The position numbers and the translations under genes are program-made. Positions 1 through 6,279 of a DNA stretch of 8,028 nucleotides are shown here, piece after piece. The notes below the pieces were generated by a model. The model worked only from the letters and a program-made list of their open reading frames with translations. It had not been told where the DNA came from and did not search any database. Location of the stretch: the NCBI GenBank assembly GCA_964597315.1, contig CAZQXD010000111.1:1-8028 (forward strand), read 5' to 3'. Positions within the stretch are counted from its first letter, which is position 1. Every line of letters starts with the position of its first letter. This DNA is from CAZQXD01 sp964597315 (GTDB taxonomy: Bacteria > Pseudomonadota > Gammaproteobacteria > Competibacterales > Competibacteraceae).

Positions 1-3000
1 AGGCGGTGGTGGTGGCCCGGGAGGACCGGCCCGGGGATAAGCGGCTGGTGGCCTATGTGGCGGCCGACGACCACCCCGACGCCGGCAATCAGGCCGAACA
101 AGTGGCCCTGTGGCAGTCTCTGTACGAGAACACCTACCAGGCCCCGGCTCCCTACGCTGATCCCACGTTCAATACCGTCGGCTGGGACAGCACCTACACC
201 GGCCAACCCCTCCCGGAACCGGAAATGCGGGAATGGGTGGACGCCACCGTGGCCCGGATTCTGGAACTGCGGCCCCGGCGGGTGCTGGAAATCGGCTGCG
301 GCACCGGGCTATTGCTGTGCCGGATCGCCCCCCACTGCGAGTATTACCTGGGCACGGACTTTTCAGCCGTGGCCCTGGAACGCTTGGGGGGGCTGGTCGG
401 GCAGCGCCCGGAACTGGCCCGGGTGGAGCTGTCCCGGCGGCTGGCCGACGACTTCGCCGGGCTGGAGCCGGGGAGCGTCGATACCATGATCCTGAATTCG
501 GTGGTCCAGTACTTTCCGGGGGTGGACTATCTGCTGCGGGTGCTGGATGGGGCCTTGGAGCTGCTGCGCCCCGGAGGCCATATCTTTTTGGGGGACCTGC
601 GCAGCCTGCCCCTGCTGCGGGCCTACCATGCCTCAGTACAGCTCTATCAGTCCCCCCCAGGTCTGAGCCGGGAGAAACTAGGCCGCAAGGTCCGCCAGCA
701 CCAGGCCCAGGAACGGGAGCTATTGCTGGACCCGGCCCTATTCCCGGCCCTGGGTCGGCGGTTTCCGCAACTGGGGCAGGTCTGGGTACGGCCCAAGGCC
801 GGTCGCCACCACAACGAACTGACCCGCTTCCGCTTCGAGGCCGTGCTGCGCCGCGCCCCCCGGACCCAAGCCCCGGCCCTGGACTGGCGGGACGGTCGGC
901 TCATGGACCTGGCCACCCTCCGCCAATGGCTGGCCGCCGGTCCCGCCACCCTGGCTCTACGGGGCCTGCCCAATGCCCGCCTGGCCCAGGAAGCCCGAAC
1001 CCTGGCCTGGCTGGATGGCCAGGTCGAGTCCGCCACCGTGGGAGAATTCCGGCGTGACCGGACCCCGGACAGTCGGAACCCCGACGGCCGGACCCCGGAC
1101 GGTATCGACCCCCAGGACCTTTGGACGCTGGCGGCGGAGTTCCCCTATCGGGTGTATCTGGCCCAGACCGCCGACTCCACCGGGCGTTTCGACGCCCTGT
1201 TCCAGCGCCGGGATACACCGGAACCCGAGGGACTGCCGGACGGCTTCGCCACTGACGATCCCCCCCGGCCTTGGCCCCGCTATGGGAACAACCCCCTACG
1301 TGAGGCCCTGAACCGGGACCTGGCCCCCCGACTGCGGACTTTTCTCCGGGAACGGCTGCCCGAACACATGATCCCGGCCACTTTCGTGACCCTGGACAGC
1401 CTGCCCCTGACCCCCAACGGCAAGGTGGACCGCAAGGCCCTGCCGGTATTGGACCGGGAAGCCCTGGACTCGGGCTATGCCCCGCCCCGGGACCAGCGGG
1501 AACAAACCCTGGCAGCCATCTGGGCCCAGGTGCTGGGCCTGGAGCAGGTGGGTATCCACGACAATTTCTTCGAGCTGGGGGGGGATTCCATTCTCAGCAT
1601 CCAGATTGTCGCCCGAGCCCGCCAGGTCGGTCTGGCCCTGACCCCCAAACTGCTGTTCGAGCATCAAAGCGTGGCCAAGCTGGCGGCGGCGGCGGGCCGG
1701 GCCGGTCTGTCCCGAGCCGAGCAGGGACCGATCACCGGACCTGTGCCCCTCACCCCCATTCAATGCTGGTTTCTGGAACGCCGCTGCCCCGAACCCTGGC
1801 ATTACAACCAGGCGGTGTTGCTGGCAACCCCGGCGGATCTGGACCCGGCGGCCCTGGACCGGGCCTTGCAACACCTGCTGCAACACCATGACGCTCTGCG
1901 TTTGCGCATCGAGCCAGCCGGGGACGGCTGGCGGCAGCACTGCGCGGACCCGACCCCCGGAGCGGTCCTGGAACGGGTGGAAACGGACCCGGCCCACTGG
2001 GAGCGGCGTCTGGCCGAGGCCCAGGCCAGCTTGAATCCCGCCCATGGACCCCTGCTGCGGGCGTTGCTGCGCCAAACCCCCGGCCAGGCCGGGCGGCTGC
2101 TGCTGACCATTCACCATCTGGCGGTGGACGGGGTGTCCTGGCGGATACTCATGGAGGACCTGGGGACGGCCTATCAACAGTGTCGCCAGGGCTGCACCCC
2201 CCGGTTGCCGTCCAAGACCGACGGCTTCCGCCACTGGGCGCGTTGTCTGCTGGAGGAGTCCGGCTCCACCCGGGAACTGGACTACTGGCTGGAACAGACC
2301 GAGCCGGTCCCCCTGCCCCACGACTATTCCCAGGGACCGGGAACCGTAGGCGAGGCCCGGCGGCTGTGTCTGGAACTGGACCCGGAAGCCACCGCCGCCC
2401 TGTTGCAAGCGCCCCGGGCCGAGGCCCTATTGATCGCTGCCCTGGCCCGGACCCTGTGCCGCTGGAGCGGCGAGCCGGTCCTACGCCTGGACCTAGAATC
2501 CCATGGCCGGGACCCCTTGGACGCCGAGCTGGACCTGTCCCGGACCGTGGGCTGGTTCACCAGCCTCTATCCCCTGCGCCTAGCAGTCCCGGACGATGAC
2601 CGGGCGCTACTGGCCGAGGTGACCCGACGCCTGGAGACCCTGCCCCGGCTGGGACTGGGCTATGGCCTGCTGCGCTGGCTGAACCCGGCCACCGCCCCCC
2701 GACTGGCGGAGCGGTCCCCTGGGGACTTGGTGTTCAACTACCTGGGTCGCTTCGATACGGTGCTGACAGATTCACCCTTCCAGCTCGCCCCGGAGCCTCC
2801 CGGCCCCCCGGTCAGCGCCCTGAATCCCCGTAGCCACTCCCTGGAGGTGAACGCCCAGGTGAACCGCCAGGGGCTAACCGTGGAATGGACTTACAACCCC
2901 ACCCGCCACGCCCCGGCCACCGTGGAGCGGTTGGCCCGGGAGCATCTGGAGGCCCTGACCGCGCTTTTGGACCGGGATACCCGCCCGGCAACGGACCCAG

Positions 3001-3080
3001 GGACCTGGCCGGATCTGGACCTGTCCACGGCGGAACTGGATCACCTGGAAGCCCTGGCCAGTCAGGCCGGGAAGGGTTAA
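1..3080 (+). CDS. NRPS, 3' part: (A)-nMT-PCP-E, open at the left edge
   Basis: This is the C-terminal part of a non-ribosomal peptide synthetase. Residues are counted from the GTG at base 6, which is not the real start: the frame is open to base 3 and the protein begins inside an A domain, just after motif A8 (VVAREDRPGDKRLVAYV). The domain is interrupted at the A8-A9 site by an N-methyltransferase, residues about 35-425. Its SAM motif is VLEIGCGTG (93-101), followed by GTDFS, NSVVQYFP (164-171) and GDLRSLPLL. The A domain resumes at about 427, with A9 LPEHMIP (451-457) and A10 NGKVDR carrying Lys473. A PCP follows (about 498-562; LGGDS, phosphopantetheine Ser528), then an epimerization domain (about 575-990) with HHLAVDG (703-709), catalytic candidates His704 and Glu831 (ESHGR), RTVGWFT and NYLGRFD. 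The module should load an amino acid, N-methylate it and turn it to D. The substrate cannot be predicted because the pocket lies upstream. Seven bases separate it from the next NRPS gene, consistent with an operon. Confidence 0.95.
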   Translation, partial: AVVVAREDRPGDKRLVAYVAADDHPDAGNQAEQVALWQSLYENTYQAPAPYADPTFNTVGWDSTYTGQPLPEPEMREWVDATVARILELRPRRVLEIGCGTGLLLCRIAPHCEYYLGTDFSAVALERLGGLVGQRPELARVELSRRLADDFAGLEPGSVDTMILNSVVQYFPGVDYLLRVLDGALELLRPGGHIFLGDLRSLPLLRAYHASVQLYQSPPGLSREKLGRKVRQHQAQERELLLDPALFPALGRRFPQLGQVWVRPKAGRHHNELTRFRFEAVLRRAPRTQAPALDWRDGRLMDLATLRQWLAAGPATLALRGLPNARLAQEARTLAWLDGQVESATVGEFRRDRTPDSRNPDGRTPDGIDPQDLWTLAAEFPYRVYLAQTADSTGRFDALFQRRDTPEPEGLPDGFATDDPPRPWPRYGNNPLREALNRDLAPRLRTFLRERLPEHMIPATFVTLDSLPLTPNGKVDRKALPVLDREALDSGYAPPRDQREQTLAAIWAQVLGLEQVGIHDNFFELGGDSILSIQIVARARQVGLALTPKLLFEHQSVAKLAAAAGRAGLSRAEQGPITGPVPLTPIQCWFLERRCPEPWHYNQAVLLATPADLDPAALDRALQHLLQHHDALRLRIEPAGDGWRQHCADPTPGAVLERVETDPAHWERRLAEAQASLNPAHGPLLRALLRQTPGQAGRLLLTIHHLAVDGVSWRILMEDLGTAYQQCRQGCTPRLPSKTDGFRHWARCLLEESGSTRELDYWLEQTEPVPLPHDYSQGPGTVGEARRLCLELDPEATAALLQAPRAEALLIAALARTLCRWSGEPVLRLDLESHGRDPLDAELDLSRTVGWFTSLYPLRLAVPDDDRALLAEVTRRLETLPRLGLGYGLLRWLNPATAPRLAERSPGDLVFNYLGRFDTVLTDSPFQLAPEPPGPPVSALNPRSHSLEVNAQVNRQGLTVEWTYNPTRHAPATVERLAREHLEALTALLDRDTRPATDPGTWPDLDLSTAELDHLEALASQAGKG
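108..1280 (+). other. N-methyltransferase domain inserted in the A domain
   Basis: This SAM-dependent methyltransferase is nested in the adenylation domain between motifs A8 and A9. Entry is at the stretch VALWQSLYENTY and exit near YGNNPLREALNR, both usual flanks of NRPS N-methylating modules. The Gly-rich loop E-I-G-C-G-T-G (95-101), the acidic end of strand 2 (GTDFS, 116-120), NSVVQYFP and GRHHNELTRFR (267-276) are all intact, so the domain looks active. Family knowledge says such domains methylate the alpha-amino group of the PCP-bound aminoacyl thioester before condensation. The C-terminal third (about 290-425) is less conserved and holds a short pentapeptide repeat. A C- or O-methyltransferase is less likely because of the insertion site and motif set. 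Confidence 0.87.
1059..1103 (+). repeat. Three tandem 15-bp units in the methyltransferase linker
   Basis: Three consecutive in-frame units encode RTPDS, RNPDG and RTPDG (residues 352-366). The DNA units begin CGGACCCCGGAC, CGGAACCCCGAC and CGGACCCCGGAC, so the first and third are nearly identical. They lie between conserved stretches of the methyltransferase C-terminal part (ATVGEFRRD before, DPQDLWTLAAEFPY after), where a flexible loop is expected. Unit length is a multiple of three, so copy-number change would keep the frame. Confidence 0.85.
3009..3077 (+). other. Putative C-terminal donor docking (COM-like) tail after the E domain
   Basis: After the E domain the protein ends in an acidic, leucine-patterned segment, DLDLSTAELDHLEALASQ (residues 1003-1020), then AGKG. 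In NRPS pairs split after an E domain, such as tyrocidine TycA/TycB, a short C-terminal helix of this kind (the donor communication-mediating domain) binds the N-terminus of the next condensation domain. The next gene starts with a DCL condensation domain, which fits. The helix is inferred from the residue pattern only. Confidence 0.55.
3069..3076 (+). promoter_or_regulatory. Ribosome binding site of the C-A-PCP gene
   Basis: A purine block GGGAAGGG lies 11 bases before the ATG at 3088, inside the last codons of the preceding NRPS gene. It supports this ATG, as does the protein start, which runs directly into the C1 motif of the condensation domain. The spacing is slightly long. With a 7-base gap between genes, translational coupling is likely. 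Confidence 0.6.
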
Positions 3081-3087
3081 GCACACC

Positions 3088-6000
3088 ATGTCAGACAGCC
3101 AAAGCAACATCGAAGCCGTCCTGCCCCTGTCCCCTATGCAACAGGGGATGCTGTTTCACTGCCTGGCCGCCCCCCCGGACTCGGGCATGTACCACCAGCA
3201 ACTGGTCTGCACCCTGGAAGGGGCCTTGGACGTGGACGCTTTCCGGGCAGCCTGGGACCGGGTGCTGGAACGCCACCCGGCGTTGCGGGCTTTTTTCGTC
3301 TGGGAGGGCCGGGAACACCCCCTGCAAGTGATTTGCCGCCGGGCGCAACCGGCCTGGGAGATCCGGGACTGGGAGCCGGGGGAGGACTTCGGCCACTGGC
3401 TGGCTGCCGACCGGCGGCGGGGGTTTTCGGCCCAGCGGCCGCCGCTTGTGCGTTTCGCCCTGCTGAATCTGGGCCAAGACCGGCGGCGCTTCGTGTGGAG
3501 TTTTCATCATCTGCTCCTGGACGGCTGGTGCCTGCCCCTGGTGCTGGACGACCTGCTGGCCAGCTACCGGGCTTTGCGCTTGAAGCAGCCCCTGGACCGG
3601 CCCTCGCCCCGCCCCTACCGAGACTATTTGGCCTGGCTCCAGGCCCGGGACCCGGCGCCGGATCGGGCCTATTGGCGGGACTATCTGCGGGGTTTCGACA
3701 GCCCCACGCCCCTGGGGCTAGCCGGACCGGAACAGCCTGCTTCGGCCTGGGGGGAACGGGACCGGGTGCTGACCCTGGCCGAAACCGAAGCCCTCGTGGC
3801 CTTGGCCCGGCGTCGGCGGTTGACCCTGGGGGTGCTGGTCCAGACCGCCTGGGGCATTTTGCTAGGCCGCTATGCCGGGCGTCGAGACGTGCTGTTCGGG
3901 TCCACGGTCTCCGGTCGGCCCCCGGAACTGGCCGGGGTGGAATCCATGGTGGGGGTGTTTATCAACAGCCTGCCGGTGCGCCTGGACCTGGACCCGGCCT
4001 TGCCGGTGGCGGAATTGGCCGCCCGGCTGCTGGCCGACCAGGCCCGCCGGGAAGCCCATGCCCATGCCCCCCTGGTGGAAATCCAGCGGGCCGCCCCCCT
4101 GTCTCCTGGCGCGGCCCTGTTCCAAAGCCTGGTGGTGTTCGAGAACTACCCTCTGGGGGCGGCCCGGGAGCTGCCGGAACTGGGTCTGAAAGTGGCCCAT
4201 ATCCGGGGCTACGAGCGCACCAATTACCCCCTGACCCTGCTGGCCATGCCCGGACCGCCCCTGACCCTGCGCCTGGCCTACGACGGCGCCCGCCTGGACG
4301 GGCCGGGGGCGGAGCGCCTGCTGGAGCAGCTCCGGGGCCTGCTGACGGCCCTGGCCGCCGACCCGGACCAGCCCCTGGGGGCGCTGCCCCTGCTCACGGC
4401 CACCGAGACCCGGCGGTTGGCGGACTGGAACGCCACCACTGCCCCATTTCCCGCCCACCGCTGCCTCCATGAACTGGTGGAAGATCAGCTCCGGCGCAAC
4501 CCCGAGGCCGTGGCCGTGGTGGCCGAAAACCGGACCCTGAGCCAGGGTCAACTGCTCGCCCGGGCCGAGTCCCTGGCCGCCGCCCTGCAAGCCCGAGGCA
4601 GCGGCCCGGAGGCGGTGGTGGGGGTGTGCCTGGAGCGGTCCCCGGAACTGGTGATCGCCCTGCTGGCCATCCTCAAGACCGGCGCCGCCTGGCTGCCCCT
4701 GGACCCGGAGCATCCCCGGGAGCGGCTGGCCAGGGTGGTGGAGGACGCTGGCGCGGTCCTGGCCCTGACCGATCCGAAGCTGGCCCACCGCCTGCCCCCG
4801 AACTTGGCCACCCTGGCCCCGGACGCGGAAGGCGCGGGCTTCACCCCGCCCTCGGTTCACCCGGACAATCTGGCCTATGTGATCTTCACCTCCGGCTCCA
4901 CCGGCCGCCCCAAGGGGGCCATGAACAGCCACCGGGCCATCGTCAACCGGCTGTGGTGGATGCAGGAGGAATACCGGCTGGAGACCACCGATCGGGTGTT
5001 GCAGAAAACCCCCATGGGCTTCGACGTGTCGGTGTGGGAATTTTTCTGGCCGCTGCTGGTGGGCGCCCGGCTGGTGCTGGCCCGCCCCGGAGGCCACCGG
5101 GACCCGGCCTATCTGCGGGCGCTGATCCGCCGGGAGGGCATCACGACCCTGCATTTTGTGCCGCCCATGCTGGAGGTGTTTTTGCAACAGTCGGCGCTGG
5201 AGACGGATTGCGCCTCTCTGCGCCAGGTAATCTGTTCCGGGGAGGCCCTGCCCCAGCCCCTACAACAGCGGTTTTATGGCCGCTTGAAGGCCCAATTACA
5301 TAATCTTTACGGACCCACCGAGGCCGCCGTGGACGTGACCGCCTGGGCCTGTCCTCGGGAGGGGGGGCCGCCCACCGTGCCCATCGGTCGGCCCATGGCC
5401 AACACCCGAATCGCCATTCTGGATCGGGATTATCGCCCGGCGCCGGTGGGGGTGGCCGGAGAACTGTACATCGGCGGGGTGCAACTAGCCCGGGGCTACC
5501 GCCACCGCCCCGGTCTCACCGCCGAACGCTTCGTGCCCGACCCCACCAGCGGCGAGCCGGGAGCGCGGCTGTATCGCAGCGGCGACCTGGCCCGCTGGCG
5601 GTCGGACGGGACCATCGACTACCTGGGCCGCTGCGACTTCCAGCTCAAGGTCCGGGGGCTGCGGGTGGAGCCAGGGGATATCGAGTCCGCCCTAGGCGCC
5701 CATCCCGGAGTGCGGGAGGCGGTGGTGGTGGCCCGGGGCGAAGGGGCCGCACGGGTGCTGGTGGGCTACTGGGTGGCGGCCGGGGAGGCCCCCCCCACCG
5801 CCGCCGAGCTGCGCCGGTTTCTGCTGGAGCGATTGCCGGAACCTCTGACGCCGGGGCAATTGATGCGCCTCCCGGCCCTGCCCCTGACCCCCAACGGCAA
5901 GCTGGACCGCCGCGCCCTGCCCGACCCCGCCGCCCCGGCCACGGCCTTGGACGCCACCCCCCGGAGCGAGCTGGAACAGGCTATCGCCGCCCTGTGGCGG

Positions 6001-6279
6001 GAGTCTTTGAAGCTGGAGCGGGTGGGTATGGATGATAATTTCTTCGAACTGGGGGGCAACTCCCTGCTACTGGCCCCCTTGCACCAGAAGCTCACCGCCA
6101 CCCTAGCCCCGGACCTGGCCCTGACCGAGTTGTTCCGCTATCCCACCGTTCGCGCCCTGGCCGGACGGCTGGCCGGAACTCGCGCCCCGGAGCGGCCACC
6201 GGAACGGACACCAGAGCGGGACGCCGGGCGCCAGACCCTGGCCAAGCGCCGACAACTGCGACAAGAGGGACGCCGTTGA
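3088..6279 (+). CDS. NRPS, one complete module C(DCL)-A(Ser)-PCP
   Basis: This 1063-residue synthetase condenses a D-configured upstream chain with L-serine. The condensation domain (about 1-440) has C1 LSPMQQGMLFH (14-24), active-site HHLLLDG (His140, His141, Asp145), VGVFINSLPVRL and VFENYP, the signature set of DCL domains that follow epimerization. The A domain (about 455-945) shows A3 FTSGSTGRPKG, A5 LYGPTE, A7 YRSGDLARW and A10 NGKLDR with Lys938. The binding-pocket residues read D646, V647, W650, H689, I715, S717, L740, V748, D749, K938, i.e. DVWHISLVDK, a serine code. Motif A9 is degenerate (LPEPLTPGQLM). The PCP (about 958-1030) has LGGNS with Ser992. The tail ends in xPER repeats and a basic segment. 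There is no E, methyltransferase or thioesterase domain, so serine stays L and the chain moves on to the PKS encoded next, whose start overlaps this stop codon. Confidence 0.96.
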   Translation: MSDSQSNIEAVLPLSPMQQGMLFHCLAAPPDSGMYHQQLVCTLEGALDVDAFRAAWDRVLERHPALRAFFVWEGREHPLQVICRRAQPAWEIRDWEPGEDFGHWLAADRRRGFSAQRPPLVRFALLNLGQDRRRFVWSFHHLLLDGWCLPLVLDDLLASYRALRLKQPLDRPSPRPYRDYLAWLQARDPAPDRAYWRDYLRGFDSPTPLGLAGPEQPASAWGERDRVLTLAETEALVALARRRRLTLGVLVQTAWGILLGRYAGRRDVLFGSTVSGRPPELAGVESMVGVFINSLPVRLDLDPALPVAELAARLLADQARREAHAHAPLVEIQRAAPLSPGAALFQSLVVFENYPLGAARELPELGLKVAHIRGYERTNYPLTLLAMPGPPLTLRLAYDGARLDGPGAERLLEQLRGLLTALAADPDQPLGALPLLTATETRRLADWNATTAPFPAHRCLHELVEDQLRRNPEAVAVVAENRTLSQGQLLARAESLAAALQARGSGPEAVVGVCLERSPELVIALLAILKTGAAWLPLDPEHPRERLARVVEDAGAVLALTDPKLAHRLPPNLATLAPDAEGAGFTPPSVHPDNLAYVIFTSGSTGRPKGAMNSHRAIVNRLWWMQEEYRLETTDRVLQKTPMGFDVSVWEFFWPLLVGARLVLARPGGHRDPAYLRALIRREGITTLHFVPPMLEVFLQQSALETDCASLRQVICSGEALPQPLQQRFYGRLKAQLHNLYGPTEAAVDVTAWACPREGGPPTVPIGRPMANTRIAILDRDYRPAPVGVAGELYIGGVQLARGYRHRPGLTAERFVPDPTSGEPGARLYRSGDLARWRSDGTIDYLGRCDFQLKVRGLRVEPGDIESALGAHPGVREAVVVARGEGAARVLVGYWVAAGEAPPTAAELRRFLLERLPEPLTPGQLMRLPALPLTPNGKLDRRALPDPAAPATALDATPRSELEQAIAALWRESLKLERVGMDDNFFELGGNSLLLAPLHQKLTATLAPDLALTELFRYPTVRALAGRLAGTRAPERPPERTPERDAGRQTLAKRRQLRQEGRR
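4408..5922 (+). other. Adenylation domain, predicted to activate L-serine
   Basis: This domain forms seryl-AMP from serine and ATP and loads it on the adjacent PCP. The ten-residue code taken from the A4-A5 region plus the A10 lysine is D-V-W-H-I-S-L-V-D-K. Known serine domains, such as EntF (DVWHFSLVDK), differ only at the variable fifth position. The surrounding context (GFDVSVWEFFWPLL, THFVPxML-like LHFVPPML, CSGEALP) also matches serine domains. Threonine (DFWN...) and alanine codes do not fit. The alignment was done by eye against remembered motifs. Confidence 0.85.
6184..6219 (+). repeat. Three tandem 12-bp units in the C-terminal linker (xPER)
   Basis: Three in-frame units encode APER, PPER and TPER (residues 1033-1044) directly after the PCP. 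The DNA units are GCCCCGGAGCGG, CCACCGGAACGG and ACACCAGAGCGG. The divergence at silent positions indicates the repeat is not fresh. It probably forms a stiff, charged linker between the PCP and the basic C-terminal tail. Confidence 0.75.
6226..6276 (+). other. Basic C-terminal tail, possible docking element to the PKS
   Basis: The last 17 residues (1047-1063), GRQTLAKRRQLRQEGRR, are strongly basic and have helix-forming spacing. Basic C-terminal helices like this occur on NRPS subunits that pass their chain to a separate PKS, and here the next gene is a PKS with a hybrid-type ketosynthase. A docking role is inferred from charge and position; no known docking domain family was recognised. Confidence 0.45.
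6264..6270 (+). promoter_or_regulatory. Ribosome binding site deciding the TTG start of the PKS
   Basis: AGAGGGA, containing the core GAGG at 6265-6268, ends five bases before the TTG at 6276; the GAGG core is seven bases away. This is good spacing and lies inside the end of the upstream gene. It supports TTG as the start over the next in-frame candidate, ATG at 6309, which has no comparable site and would cut into the first conserved strand of the ketosynthase. Confidence 0.65.

Noticed and set aside
6..8. GTG as the true start of the first NRPS
   Set aside because: The frame is open to the window edge and the protein begins in the middle of a conserved A-domain segment (AVVVAREDRPGDKRLVAYV), so the gene must continue upstream.
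1296..2408. Reverse-strand open frame of 370 codons
   Set aside because: It is antisense to the A10-PCP-E region, with no domain signature and the biased composition of a codon-use shadow.
1740..2975. Reading the domain after the first PCP as a condensation domain
   Set aside because: HHLAVDGVSWRIL, RTVGWFT and NYLGRFD are epimerization-domain motifs, the PCP is GGDS type, and the protein ends right after it with a DCL domain in the next gene.
3078..3090. Possible terminator or promoter between the first two genes
   Set aside because: The gap is only seven bases, with no room for either element and no inverted repeat.
3088..4400. Heterocyclization (Cy) domain that would cyclize serine
   Set aside because: The active site is HHLLLDG, the condensation motif. 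The DxxxxD motif of cyclization domains is absent.
3333..4472. Forward open frame of 379 codons in another frame
   Set aside because: It is extremely Gly/Pro/Ala-rich and lies inside the condensation domain, whose motifs are all intact in the main frame.
3862..5187. Long reverse-strand open frame of 441 codons
   Set aside because: It lies fully opposite the C and A domains of the serine NRPS, has a Gln/Gly/Pro-rich low-complexity composition and no recognisable motif. GC-rich genes commonly create such antisense frames.
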